Shown here in pieces: positions 15,061 through 24,152 of a stretch of 35,523 nucleotides of DNA (the stretch's first letter is position 1; each line of letters opens with the position of its first letter). The notes under the pieces were generated by a model. The model saw nothing but the letters and a program-made list of their open reading frames with translations, was not told the DNA's origin and made no database searches. Position numbers and translations under genes: made by a program. The stretch lies in contig JAUXNU010000013.1 in assembly GCA_030682655.1 (NCBI GenBank), forward strand, positions 1 through 35,523. The letters are read 5' to 3'. The stretch comes from Actinomycetota bacterium (GTDB lineage Bacteria; Actinomycetota; Coriobacteriia; Anaerosomatales; JAUXNU01).

Positions 15061-17289
15061 ATGACCATCTCGCTTTCCGACCTCAATCCCGCGCAGCACG
15101 ACGCGGTCACAACGACGGAGGGTCCGCTGCTCGTACTTGCCGGCGCCGGCTCCGGCAAGACGCGCGTGCTCACGCATCGCATCGCACATCTCGTTGGCGA
15201 CCTGCGCGTTTCCGCCGCCGAGATCCTCGCCATCACCTTCACCAACAAGGCTGCCGAGGAGATGCGCGGACGCCTCGGAGCCATCGTTGGGCCAGCCGTC
15301 CGCGCGATGTGGGTCATGACCTTCCACGCCGCGTGCGTCCGCATGCTGCGCGCCGATGCGGACAAGGTCGGCTACGAACGCAACTTCACCATCTACGACT
15401 CCGACGACACCAAGCGCATGCTTGCCGCGGTCATGTCGGAACTCGAGATCGACCCCAAGCGCTATCCCGTGAACATGGTCGGGGGCAAGATCTCCTCGGC
15501 CAAGAACGAACTGATCGGGGCTGCCGAGTACGCGGAGACGGCGGTCCTTCCGCCGGACAAGATCGCGGCACGGGTCTACTCGCGCTACCGGAAGCGCATG
15601 CGAGACGCGTGCGCGATGGACTTCGACGACCTGCTGGTCAACGCGCACCGGCTTCTCGCCGAGAATCCCGACGTGCTCGAAGCGTACCAGGACCGCTTCC
15701 GCTACATCCTGGTCGACGAGTATCAGGACACCAACCACGTCCAGTACCGCATCGTGAATCTGTTGGCGGCCAAGCTTCGCAACCTGATGGTGGTAGGCGA
15801 CGACGACCAGTCGATCTACTCGTGGCGCGGTGCGGATATCCGCAACATTCTCGAGTTCGAGCGCGACTATCCCGATGCGACCGTGATCCGTCTCGAGCAG
15901 AACTACCGGTCCACGGCGACGATCCTCGCCGCCGCCAACGCCGTTGTGGCCAACAACGCCGGGCGCAAGCCCAAGACACTCTGGACCGCCAACGCGGGCG
16001 GCGAATCCATCGCGCGCTATTGCGCCAGCGACGAGCGTGACGAGGCGCGGTTCGTGGCCGCCGAGGTCGAGCGAGTCATGCGCGAGGAGCACCGCAGCTA
16101 CGCGGAGTTCGCCGTCTTCTACCGCACCAACGCGCAGAGCCGTGTGCTCGAGGACCTGTTCCTGCGCGCCGGCGTGCCCTACCAGATCGTCGGCGGCACG
16201 CGTTTCTTCGACCGCATGGAGATCCGCGACGTCATGGCCTACCTCAAGGCGGTCGTGAATCCCGCCGATGAGATCGCCGTCAAGCGCATCATCAACACGC
16301 CCAAGCGAGGAATCGGCAAGACGACCGTCGAGGGTCTTGAGTACGAGGCGATATCCCGGGGCATCACGTTCATGGACGCGGTACAGCAGGCTGGCGAGTG
16401 GTTGGGAACAGGCCCGGCGAGCAAAGTGGCCGCGTTCGCCGGGCTCATGGGCGAGCTGGACGGAATCCTCGGCGGGGGCGGATCCTTGCGCGACCTCGTC
16501 GAGGGCGTCATCGAGCGTGCAGGGCTCATTGCGGCGCTCCAGGCAGAGCGCACGTTCGAGTCCGATGGCCGCGTTGAGAACGTCAAGGAGTTCTTCGGCG
16601 TGGTCGAGGAGTTCTGCGCGCAGCATGCGGACGCAGGTCTGCCGGAGTTCATGGAGTGGGCTGCGCTGCGTTCGGACATCGACTCGCTGCAGGAGGGGGA
16701 GCGGGCCGTCACGCTCATGACCTTGCACACGGCCAAGGGTCTCGAGTACCCGGTCGTGTTCGTCGTCGGCATGGAGGACTCGATCTTCCCGCACGCCAAC
16801 TCGATGTTCGATGAGTCCGGGCTGGAAGAGGAGCGCCGTCTCGCCTACGTCGGTATCACGCGTGCCAAGGAGCGCCTCTACCTCACACACGCTCACTCGC
16901 GGTCGCTGTACGGCGCCACGCAGCACAACCCGCCGAGCCGTTTCCTTGGCGAGATACCCGAGGAGCACGTCAAGATGAGCGGGGTCGGCTCTCAGGGCAT
17001 CTCCGGGACCGGCTTCACCCGCCGCGGCGAAGGCTCTCGCGGGAGCTCGCCGGGCATCGGCTCCTCGCGAGGTGAAGGACGCGTGTTCGGGGCTGGAACG
17101 CCCCGCCGCGAACCTCGCCCCACCGAGCAGACCGAGAGCTTCACGAAGGGCGACCGGGTCGAGCACAAGGTCTTTGGCCTGGGCAAGGTGACGGAGGTCG
17201 CGGGCGACAAGGTGACCGTGCGGTTCTCCTCGGCAGGGACCAAGACGCTGCTTGCGGGTTACGCTCCGCTTCGGAAAGTGCAAGACTGA
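15061..17289 (+). CDS. pcrA: ATP-dependent DNA helicase PcrA/UvrD
   Basis: A superfamily 1A 3'-5' helicase acting in nucleotide excision repair, mismatch repair and clearing of stalled complexes, 742 residues. Seen in order: Q-motif LNPAQHDAV, Walker A AGAGSGKT (27-34), Walker B DEYQDTN (from D219), motif III GDDDQSIYSWRGAD, motif IV QNYRST, motif V TLHTAKGLEY and motif VI VGITRAKERLYL. The C-terminus (GDRVEHKVFGLGKVTEV...) is the Tudor-like domain that binds RNA polymerase in PcrA. I chose ATG 15061, where the family N-terminus begins; the frame extends upstream without support. No clear Shine-Dalgarno is seen, so it may be translated from a near-leaderless transcript. Confidence 0.95.
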   Translation: MTISLSDLNPAQHDAVTTTEGPLLVLAGAGSGKTRVLTHRIAHLVGDLRVSAAEILAITFTNKAAEEMRGRLGAIVGPAVRAMWVMTFHAACVRMLRADADKVGYERNFTIYDSDDTKRMLAAVMSELEIDPKRYPVNMVGGKISSAKNELIGAAEYAETAVLPPDKIAARVYSRYRKRMRDACAMDFDDLLVNAHRLLAENPDVLEAYQDRFRYILVDEYQDTNHVQYRIVNLLAAKLRNLMVVGDDDQSIYSWRGADIRNILEFERDYPDATVIRLEQNYRSTATILAAANAVVANNAGRKPKTLWTANAGGESIARYCASDERDEARFVAAEVERVMREEHRSYAEFAVFYRTNAQSRVLEDLFLRAGVPYQIVGGTRFFDRMEIRDVMAYLKAVVNPADEIAVKRIINTPKRGIGKTTVEGLEYEAISRGITFMDAVQQAGEWLGTGPASKVAAFAGLMGELDGILGGGGSLRDLVEGVIERAGLIAALQAERTFESDGRVENVKEFFGVVEEFCAQHADAGLPEFMEWAALRSDIDSLQEGERAVTLMTLHTAKGLEYPVVFVVGMEDSIFPHANSMFDESGLEEERRLAYVGITRAKERLYLTHAHSRSLYGATQHNPPSRFLGEIPEEHVKMSGVGSQGISGTGFTRRGEGSRGSSPGIGSSRGEGRVFGAGTPRREPRPTEQTESFTKGDRVEHKVFGLGKVTEVAGDKVTVRFSSAGTKTLLAGYAPLRKVQD

Positions 17290-17336
17290 TACGCGAGCAG
17301 CGAGAAGCCCTGCGCTACGGGAGGTATGTCGCAATC

Positions 17337-18962
17337 ATGGGTCCGATCCTTGTGTTCGGTCACAGGAATCCCGACAACGACTCTATCTGCTCGGCGGTTG
17401 CTTACGCGCATCTCAAGAACCTGTCCGACCCGGAGAATGTCTACGTTCCGGCACGACTGGGCCCGGTTCCCTCCGAGACGGCCTGGGTGTTCTCGCGTTT
17501 CGAGGTCGAGCTCCCCGAGGAGATCGAGCACGTGCATGCGCGCGTCCGCGACGCGATGACCCACGAGGTCGTCACGGTTGAGATGGACACAACCATGCTC
17601 GATGCCGGTCGGCTCATGCGTGAGCAGGGGATACGCGCGCTGCCGGTCGTCGAAGACGGGGTGGTTCGCGGCCTGCTGAACGTGACCATCCTGTCCGAGT
17701 TGTACCTCGACGAAACCGAGATCCGGGGATTCGCACAGCTGCCGGTGACCGTATCGCGCCTCGTGCGCGTGCTCGACGGCGAGCTCCTGGTTGGCGATCC
17801 GGACAAGAAGCTTTCCGGCAACGTTCTGATCGGCGCCATGGAGCCGACAACGATGCTAGGCTACATCCGTCCTGGCGACACGCTCATCCTTGGCGATCGC
17901 GTGCGCACTCAGCCTATGGCGATCGATGCCGGAGTCGCGTGCTTGATCGTGACGGGCGGGAGACGACCCGACCACGAGGTTCTGAGTCTGGCAGCCGACA
18001 GCGGCGCGGTCGTGATCAGCACCTTCCATGACACCTACGCTGCCGCGCGCAAGGTCAATCTCTCGCATACCGTGGCCGACCGCATGGACACGGCGGTGCC
18101 GCTGGTCGAGATGGACACTCTGATCGCCGAGGCCACCGAGGACCTTCTTGCGTCACCGCATCGGGAGGCCATCGTTGTCGATCCGGCGGGCAAGCTCGCC
18201 GGGATCCTCACGCGCACCAACGTTGCCCGTGGCCCACGACGCCGGGTCGTGCTCGTCGATCACAACGAGAGCGCCCAGTCGGCCCCGGGGGTCGAGGGTG
18301 CCGCGATCGTAGAGATCGTCGACCATCACCGGGTGGGCGACGTGCAGACGGTGGGGCCGATACTGTTCCTGAACCTTCCCGTCGGTGCCACGGCGACGAT
18401 CGTGGCCCTGCGCTACGGGGAGCTCGGGGTGGAAGTACCCAAGCCGATGGCGGGACTGCTGCTCTCTGCGATCCTCTCCGACACGGTACTGCTGAAATCG
18501 CCGACCACGACCGATGAGGATCGCGAGACCGCCGCGCGGCTCGGTGCGGTCCTTGGCATCGATCCGCTCGAGTTCGGTATGGAGATGTTCCGCGCACGTG
18601 CGGCGGGCGAGGCGTTCTCTCCGGAGCGCGCGGTCAAGGCGGACCTGAAGGAATACCGGATTGGCGATACGTTCGCGGCGATAGGCCAGATGGAAACCGT
18701 CGATGTCACCGAGGTGATGGCATATTCGGATCAGCTGAACGCCGAGCTGGAAAGGTTGCGCGAAGCGCGCGGGTACGACCTCGCCATTCTCATGATCACC
18801 GATGTCGTGCGGGAGGGCAGCCAGATACTGACGGTCGGGAAGACGCGTCTGGTCGAGCGCGGACTCGATGTCACGCTGGCCGATGGGTCGGTGTGGATGG
18901 ACGGCGTTCTGTCTCGCAAGAAGCAGGTTGCTGCCGGTCTCGTCGACGCGGCATCGGCGTAG
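17337..18962 (+). CDS. ppaC: manganese-dependent inorganic pyrophosphatase with CBS-DRTGG insert
   Basis: A family II pyrophosphatase, hydrolysing PPi to drive biosynthesis, 541 residues. The DHH domain opens with GHRNPDNDSI (H9, D13, D15 as Mn ligands) and is interrupted by a regulatory insert: CBS ~68-125, a DRTGG domain ~135-245 and a second CBS ~248-300. It resumes with VDHNE, IVDHHRVGD and SDTVLLKSPTTTDED. The C-terminal DHHA2 domain ends with the substrate-binding SRKKQV. CBS-containing members are known to be inhibited by AMP/ADP and activated by ATP or diadenosine polyphosphates, so this enzyme likely senses energy status. The stop overlaps the Shine-Dalgarno of the following PAP2 gene. 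Confidence 0.93.
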   Translation: MGPILVFGHRNPDNDSICSAVAYAHLKNLSDPENVYVPARLGPVPSETAWVFSRFEVELPEEIEHVHARVRDAMTHEVVTVEMDTTMLDAGRLMREQGIRALPVVEDGVVRGLLNVTILSELYLDETEIRGFAQLPVTVSRLVRVLDGELLVGDPDKKLSGNVLIGAMEPTTMLGYIRPGDTLILGDRVRTQPMAIDAGVACLIVTGGRRPDHEVLSLAADSGAVVISTFHDTYAAARKVNLSHTVADRMDTAVPLVEMDTLIAEATEDLLASPHREAIVVDPAGKLAGILTRTNVARGPRRRVVLVDHNESAQSAPGVEGAAIVEIVDHHRVGDVQTVGPILFLNLPVGATATIVALRYGELGVEVPKPMAGLLLSAILSDTVLLKSPTTTDEDRETAARLGAVLGIDPLEFGMEMFRARAAGEAFSPERAVKADLKEYRIGDTFAAIGQMETVDVTEVMAYSDQLNAELERLREARGYDLAILMITDVVREGSQILTVGKTRLVERGLDVTLADGSVWMDGVLSRKKQVAAGLVDAASA

Positions 18963-18972
18963 GGAGGATACG

Positions 18973-19656
18973 GTGACGGTGCGCGACCCCAAACTGTGGA
19001 GACGTGACCCGCGACCAGGACTTCTCGTGATCGTGTTCGGGTTCGGGGCGGCCGGGTTCGCTTTCCTGCTCGCGATGGTTCTGCTGTACCGGCCTTTCGT
19101 TGCGTTTGACGAGCGTGTTTCGCACGCCTTCGCTTCGGTGGACGCGCCACTGCTAGACGTGCTTTTCCGCAGCGTCAACGGTATCGGCAGCTTCTGGTCG
19201 ATGGCGGTTCTCACAACGATCACGGCGCTCGTGCTCGTGCTGCGCAAGCACGTCGCCGAAGGTACGCTTCTGATTGCCACGGTTAGCATCGGGACGCTCA
19301 TGGGGGATGTCACGAGGGGTCTCGTAGAACGTGTCCGGCCCGGGCTCGAGACCGCGCGGATCCCCCTGCCGGACTCCTACAGCTTCCCGTCCGGGCACGC
19401 GCTCGCGTCGTTTCTCTTCTTCGGCACGGTGGCCTTCATAGCGTTCCTGCATGTCAAACGGGTCAGAGCGAAGTTCCTCATCTTCGCCGGGTGCACGGCG
19501 CTCGCGATCGGCGTCGCGCTCGCGCGGGTCTACCTGGGAGTGCACTGGTTCGGCGACGTGACGGCGTCGTGGCTACTGGGCTCTGCCTGGATGATGGTCT
19601 GCTTCGGCGTCTACTTCTGGGCGATCACGCTATCGGACGAGTCTTCCGAGGACTGA
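18973..19656 (+). CDS. PAP2-family membrane phosphatase
   Basis: A 227-residue membrane phosphatase, probably acting on lipid phosphates such as undecaprenyl pyrophosphate or phosphatidate at the outer face of the membrane. It has about six hydrophobic segments. The three catalytic motifs are RGLVERVRP (KxxxxxxRP-like, with R in place of K), FPSGHALAS and RVYLGVHWFGDV. GTG at 18973 has GGGAGG 5 nt upstream, overlapping the ppaC stop, so the two are co-transcribed. Its last 32 bases overlap the 3' end of the convergent histidine kinase gene. The natural substrate is not determinable. Confidence 0.88.
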   Translation: MTVRDPKLWRRDPRPGLLVIVFGFGAAGFAFLLAMVLLYRPFVAFDERVSHAFASVDAPLLDVLFRSVNGIGSFWSMAVLTTITALVLVLRKHVAEGTLLIATVSIGTLMGDVTRGLVERVRPGLETARIPLPDSYSFPSGHALASFLFFGTVAFIAFLHVKRVRAKFLIFAGCTALAIGVALARVYLGVHWFGDVTASWLLGSAWMMVCFGVYFWAITLSDESSED

Positions 19657-21415
19657 GCGCCCGCGGGAACGTCACCGCGAAGGTACTGCCTCCGCCAGGC
19701 ACCGAGGACACCTCGACCGAACCGTTCGAGCGCCCGACGACATGGCGTACGAGGGCTAGGCCAAGTCCGGTACCTCCGCTGTCTCGGGAGCGAGCGCGAT
19801 CGACGCGGTAGAAGCGCTCGAAGATCCTCGGCAGATCCTCAGTGGGTATTCCGATGCCGGTGTCGGCGACCGTCACGACGACGTCGCTCTCGTCGACCGC
19901 GAGAGCGACAAGGACCGAGCCAGACTCGGTGTAGGTGATCGCGTTGTCTATCAGGTTGTCGAGAGCAATCACCACGTCAGTTGGGTCGGCTGCAGCATAG
20001 GCGTCGATATTGGCCGCGGCGGACATGTCGACGGTGAGGTCCAGACCCTTGGCCTCTGCCGCGATGCGGTGCCCGACGACTGCATTGGCGATCACGCGCC
20101 GCACATCGGCCACCGAGTCGGGAGCAGGAACGGACTCGAGCCGGGACAGGTCGAGCAGGTCCTTGACGAGTCTTCCGAGCCGAGCCGCTTCGTCTGAGAT
20201 CTGGCCCGCGAAGCCGATGGCGACATCCGCGTCGCCTGCCGCCGCAGCATCCGCCGCAGAGGAAGCCAGGAGCTGGATTCCCGCGACCGGTGTCTTGAGT
20301 TCATGGCTTGCGTTGGCGACGAAGTCCCGCCGGACATCGTCGACACGCACGCGGTCGGTGATGTCCGAGATGGTGACGACCGCCTGCTTCGTGCCGTCGG
20401 TCGCGGCTAGCGGCAGGACCGTCACGCGCAGATGCCGACCGAGGGTGTCGGGGCCGCACTCCTCGCTCGACGCGACCTCGTCGTCGAGGTGATCGCGGAT
20501 TGCCCCGACCACCGACGCGGGCAGCTCGACTGCATCGAGCTGCTGCGCCGTCCAGCCCGTCACCGGTTCCTTGAACACGGTGGATGTCGCGGCGTTCGCG
20601 AACCTGATCTCGGTGCCGTCGAGCAGCAGGACGGCGTCGGTGAGCGTGTCGAGGACCGAGCGCTGTGTACGCTGTTCGTTCTCGAGGTCATCGAGACGGG
20701 CGCGCATCTGTTCGCGCAGGTCTGTAAGGGCTGCGGACAAGGTGCCAAGCTCGCCGGGCTCCTCGGGAATGCGGGCTTGAAGGTTCCCCGCCGCCATCGC
20801 CTCAGCTGCTTCGGACAGGCGACGCACCGGTTCCGTGGCTGAGGCGGTCAGCCGGGCGACGACCACTCCTGCGAATGCGAGCGCTACCGCGAGCAAGATG
20901 AGTCCCCAGCGTCGCGCGTTCGCGGCCACGGCATTGACTGTCTCGAGTGATGAGCTCGACCGCACGACGACGTTGCGGCCGCCGAGTGTGGCGGGCACGG
21001 CAACGTAGATCTGCTCGGTTCCCTGGGTCGCACTCACACGTCGGGTCGTTCCCACGTCTTCCGAGAGCGCTGCGGCGATCTCGGGACGATCGCGGTGGTT
21101 CTCCATAAGCGATGGGTCTTCCTGGGAGTCGGCGAGGACCGTCCCGTCGGCGTCGATGACAGTGATTCGCAACTGCGTTCGGGCCACCAGTCGATCGACG
21201 ATCTCTCCGACAGGGAGGTCGGATTCCGAAAGTACGAGGGCACCCGACTGGGCGACCGAGAGCAGGTGCTCCTCCTGTAGACCGACGACCGCGTTGGTGA
21301 GTGGACCAAAGAGGCTCCACGCCCATGCCGAGGCGAAGACAGCGACGATGAGGAGGTAACCGATGGTCAGGCGGGCTCGGTAGGAGGCCGTCCAAAGTGA
21401 GGTATATGTGGTCAT
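19625..21415 (-). CDS. phoR: PhoR-like sensor histidine kinase
   Basis: A membrane sensor kinase of 596 residues. TM1 is ~16-37, followed by an extracytoplasmic sensor of about 130 residues, TM2 ~168-188, HAMP ~190-240, a PAS domain ~255-345, and HisKA with the phosphoacceptor H371 in NASHELKTPVAG. The HATPase domain has the N box DNLIDNAITYT, DTGIGIP and GGTGLGLALV. Architecture and location (divergent from pstSCAB) fit PhoR, which controls the phosphate response; the signal itself is inferred from context. ATG at 21415 overlaps the regulator stop (ATGA). The 3' end overlaps the PAP2 gene on the other strand. Confidence 0.88.
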   Translation of the reverse strand: MTTYTSLWTASYRARLTIGYLLIVAVFASAWAWSLFGPLTNAVVGLQEEHLLSVAQSGALVLSESDLPVGEIVDRLVARTQLRITVIDADGTVLADSQEDPSLMENHRDRPEIAAALSEDVGTTRRVSATQGTEQIYVAVPATLGGRNVVVRSSSSLETVNAVAANARRWGLILLAVALAFAGVVVARLTASATEPVRRLSEAAEAMAAGNLQARIPEEPGELGTLSAALTDLREQMRARLDDLENEQRTQRSVLDTLTDAVLLLDGTEIRFANAATSTVFKEPVTGWTAQQLDAVELPASVVGAIRDHLDDEVASSEECGPDTLGRHLRVTVLPLAATDGTKQAVVTISDITDRVRVDDVRRDFVANASHELKTPVAGIQLLASSAADAAAAGDADVAIGFAGQISDEAARLGRLVKDLLDLSRLESVPAPDSVADVRRVIANAVVGHRIAAEAKGLDLTVDMSAAANIDAYAAADPTDVVIALDNLIDNAITYTESGSVLVALAVDESDVVVTVADTGIGIPTEDLPRIFERFYRVDRARSRDSGGTGLGLALVRHVVGRSNGSVEVSSVPGGGSTFAVTFPRALSPRKTRPIA

Positions 21416-22122
21416 GAACCGGAGCCCGGATCCTTCGGCTCGACCTCGAACCGGTAGCCCATACCGTGCACCGTGTGTATGTAGCAGTAGTCGGACGGGT
21501 CCTCGATCGCCTGGCGCAGTCGTCGGATGTGAACGTCGATCGTGCGCGACGATGGGAGGAACTCGTAGCCCCACACATCTTGTGCGAGCCTCTGTCGCGT
21601 CTGCAGCGATCCTGGATGTGACGCGAGCGCCACGAGAAGCTGAAACTCCTTCAGGCGCAGTTTCGCTGGCTCGCCCTTGACGGTCAGACGCAGCTCGCTT
21701 GGCTCGATCACGAGATCACCTGCCTCGATGAGCGAAGCCCTCGTCAGCACTCCTCGCTCCCTGACACGTCGCAGGTTCGCCCTCACGCGCGCAAGAAGCT
21801 CCTCCATCGAGAACGGCTTGGTGATGTAGTCGTCGGCGCCGGCGTCGAGGCCTCTGACCTTGTCGCGCTCCTGGTCGAGAGCGGTGACCATGAGGATGGC
21901 CGCCTCGCTGTCGAAGGAGCGTATCTCGGCGGCGACCCTGTAGCCGTCCATGCCGGGTAGCATGAGATCGAGCAGGATGAGGTCGGGGCGGGCCGTTCGG
22001 GCAAGTTCGAGAGCCTCGATGCCATTGGCAGTGGACGATGTTTCGAAACCTGCTCGCCTTAGGGCGTACTCCACGGTCTGCCTGATGATGGGGTCGTCTT
22101 CGACCACCAGGATGCGTGACAT
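21412..22122 (-). CDS. phoP: PhoP/PhoB-like response regulator (OmpR family)
   Basis: A DNA-binding regulator of 236 residues. The receiver has the acidic pair E8-D10, the phosphoacceptor D52 in LLDLMLPGMDG and the conserved Lys in YITKPFS. The C-terminal winged helix includes LRLKEFQLLVAL, SSRTIDVHIRRLRQAI and HGMGYRF. ATG 22122 has AAGGA about 8 nt upstream; the frame extends further without support. It is the first gene of the pair with the kinase. The GTTTAACA repeats begin about 60 bases upstream, between it and pstS, and are its likely operator for both directions. Confidence 0.92.
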   Translation of the reverse strand: MSRILVVEDDPIIRQTVEYALRRAGFETSSTANGIEALELARTARPDLILLDLMLPGMDGYRVAAEIRSFDSEAAILMVTALDQERDKVRGLDAGADDYITKPFSMEELLARVRANLRRVRERGVLTRASLIEAGDLVIEPSELRLTVKGEPAKLRLKEFQLLVALASHPGSLQTRQRLAQDVWGYEFLPSSRTIDVHIRRLRQAIEDPSDYCYIHTVHGMGYRFEVEPKDPGSGS

Positions 22123-22182
22123 GCGGGGATCCTTTCGTGCCGACGCCGTCATGATGACATGCGCCACGCTTCGCGCCGATAC

Positions 22183-22222
22183 GTTTAACAAATGTTTCAC
22201 ACAAAACCTACCCTGTTTAACA
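22183..22222. promoter_or_regulatory. PHO-box-like direct repeats between phoP and pstS
   Basis: GTTTAACA (22183-22190), GTTTCACA (22194-22201) and GTTTAACA (22215-22222). The first two are 11 bp apart and the third 21 bp further, leaving room for one degenerate unit (~22205). Direct TTAACA-type repeats with 11-bp periodicity are the known binding sites of PhoP in Bacillus-type systems. A TAGTAT at 22254-22259 could be the pstS -10 box. Binding by the adjacent regulator is inference. Confidence 0.7.
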
Positions 22223-22326
22223 GCACTGCAACCACAGAGGCATTGCGCGTCCGTAGTATGACGTTCGACCGGTGGTTGGATGCTGCCGGCGCATTGCGGA
22301 TTCGAGAGCGACAAGGAGAGGGTTTC

Positions 22327-23220
22327 GTGAAGGCTAAGAAGTGGATGTCACTCGCTTTGGTGACGGTCCTGGGGCTTTCCGTGCTGGGTCTCACCGGCTG
22401 CGATAACAGCAGCGGGACCGACTCGGGTACGAGCACCGAGACCGGAACGACCGAGGAGCTCACTGGCTCCATCAACGTCGAGGGCTCCGACACGATCGTC
22501 AATACGGGCCAGGCATGGGCCGAGATGTTCATGGAGGCGAACCCTGGCGTGATGATCTCGGTCAAAGGCGGTGGCTCCGGCGCGGGCATCGCGGCGCTAA
22601 TCAACGGCACGGTGGACTTCGCGAACGCGTCTCGCGACATGAAGCAGGAGGAGATCGACCAGGCCAAGGCTGCGGGTGTCGACCCCGTCGAGCATGTCAT
22701 CGCGAAGGACGGCATCTCGGTCGCCGTGAACCCGGCTAATCCGGTCACGAACATCACCATCGAGCAGCTTGGCAAGATCTACCGCGGCGAAATCACGAAC
22801 TGGAAGGACGTCGGCGGCGCCGACAAGGCCATCGTGCTCCTTTCGCGTGACAGCTCCTCGGGTACGTACGAGTACTTCAAGGAGGCTGTCGTCGGCAAGG
22901 ACGCCGAGTACGCCAAGGAGGCCAAGCTCCTATCCTCCAACCAGGCAATCGTCGATGAGGTCAAGGGCAACGACGCGGCCATCGGTTATGTCGGCCTCGG
23001 CTACGCCGAGAACGCCGGCTCCGAGATCAAAGTGCTGAGCGTCGAGGGCATCACCGCTTCGGTGGACACGGTGCTCGATGGAACCTACCCGCTCGGTCGC
23101 GATCTGTACATATACAGCAACGGTCAGCCTGACGGCGTCATGAAGGCCTACCTTGACTGGATCCTCGGTTCCGAGGGCCAGACGATCGTGGCCGACCAGG
23201 GTTTCGTCCCGCTCCAGTAG
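22327..23220 (+). CDS. pstS: phosphate-binding lipoprotein PstS
   Basis: Captures phosphate outside the membrane for the PstCAB transporter, 297 residues. A signal peptide leads to the lipobox LGLTGC, followed by a Ser/Thr/Gly-rich linker, then the binding domain with VEGSDTIVNTGQAWAEMF, GGGSGAGIAAL and SRDSSSGTYEYF, all phosphate-ligand regions of PstS. GTG 22327 lies 8 nt after AAGGAG. An upstream ATG in frame would place the operator repeats inside the gene and is rejected. First gene of pstSCAB. Confidence 0.94.
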   Translation: MKAKKWMSLALVTVLGLSVLGLTGCDNSSGTDSGTSTETGTTEELTGSINVEGSDTIVNTGQAWAEMFMEANPGVMISVKGGGSGAGIAALINGTVDFANASRDMKQEEIDQAKAAGVDPVEHVIAKDGISVAVNPANPVTNITIEQLGKIYRGEITNWKDVGGADKAIVLLSRDSSSGTYEYFKEAVVGKDAEYAKEAKLLSSNQAIVDEVKGNDAAIGYVGLGYAENAGSEIKVLSVEGITASVDTVLDGTYPLGRDLYIYSNGQPDGVMKAYLDWILGSEGQTIVADQGFVPLQ

Positions 23221-23222
23221 TA

Positions 23223-24152
23223 GTGACATCAACGACGTCTCCAGTTTCGCAACGGAGACCCGGCCGCCTGGCACATCGCCGGGCGGCCGAGGCCGTTGTT
23301 CGTGCGCTCATCACCGCGTCCGGTTGGGCGGCTATTGTCATCCTCGCGGCTATCGCCACGTACCTCTTCGTGAGCTCCTATCGAGCGCTTCACGAGGTCG
23401 GCATCGTGGCGATGGTTTCCGGTGACAACTGGTACCCGACGTCATCCAACGCGCAGTTCGGCTTCTTGCCTTCAGAGGTCGGCTCGCTGTGGGTGACTTT
23501 CGTTGCCCTGCTCCTGTGTGTCCCGTTCGGCGTGGGCACGGCGGTCTACCTCTCCGAGTTCGCCTCCTCGCGCGTGCGGGAACTGTCGAAGTCCATCATC
23601 GAGTTCATGGCCGCGATCCCCTCGGTCGTTCTCGGTCTCGTCGGTCTGGCGCTGCTCGTGCCCTTCATCAAGCGCACGCTGGGACTCGATACCGGACTCA
23701 CTGCGCTTGCCGCGGGGATCATGGTCGGCATCATGGCTCTACCGACGATCGTCTCGATTGCCGAGGACGCGCTCCATGCCGTGCCGGGAGACCTGCGCCG
23801 TGGCTCGCTCGCGCTCGGCAACACACGCTGGCAGACCACGTACAAGGTTGTGGTTCCGGCTGCCTCCTCGGGTATCTTCGCGGCGGTCATGCTTGGTCTC
23901 GGCCGTGCGATCGGCGAGACGATGGTCGTGCTCATGCTCGCCGGCAACGCCGGCATCATTGCCGGCACGCCGCTCCTCTCCGTCCGCACGCTTCCCGGCA
24001 CGATCGCGGGTGAGCTTGGCGAGGTGGTCAGAGGAGGACTGCACTACTCGGTGCTCTTCTCGATGGGGATGGTGCTGTTTGTGGTCACCTTCCTCATCAA
24101 CCTTGCAGCCGACGTGGTTCTCGAACGTCAGCGGCGGAGGTGGCGCCGATGA
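23223..24152 (+). CDS. pstC: phosphate ABC transporter permease PstC
   Basis: An inner-membrane permease of 309 residues with about six transmembrane segments and the EAA-type coupling loop (ALHAVPGDLRRGSLALGNTRW). Residues typical of PstC include FMAAIPSVVLGLVG and GRAIGETMVVLMLAGN. It begins at GTG 23223, only two bases after the pstS stop, and overlaps pstA by ATGA. The N-terminus is basic (QRRPGRLAHRRAAEA), consistent with the cytoplasmic side. Confidence 0.94.
   Translation: MTSTTSPVSQRRPGRLAHRRAAEAVVRALITASGWAAIVILAAIATYLFVSSYRALHEVGIVAMVSGDNWYPTSSNAQFGFLPSEVGSLWVTFVALLLCVPFGVGTAVYLSEFASSRVRELSKSIIEFMAAIPSVVLGLVGLALLVPFIKRTLGLDTGLTALAAGIMVGIMALPTIVSIAEDALHAVPGDLRRGSLALGNTRWQTTYKVVVPAASSGIFAAVMLGLGRAIGETMVVLMLAGNAGIIAGTPLLSVRTLPGTIAGELGEVVRGGLHYSVLFSMGMVLFVVTFLINLAADVVLERQRRRWRR

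Noticed and set aside
14833-17334. An 833-codon minus-strand open frame opposite pcrA
   Set aside because: It mirrors a confidently assigned helicase gene; long antisense frames are expected in high-GC DNA and the translation shows no domains.
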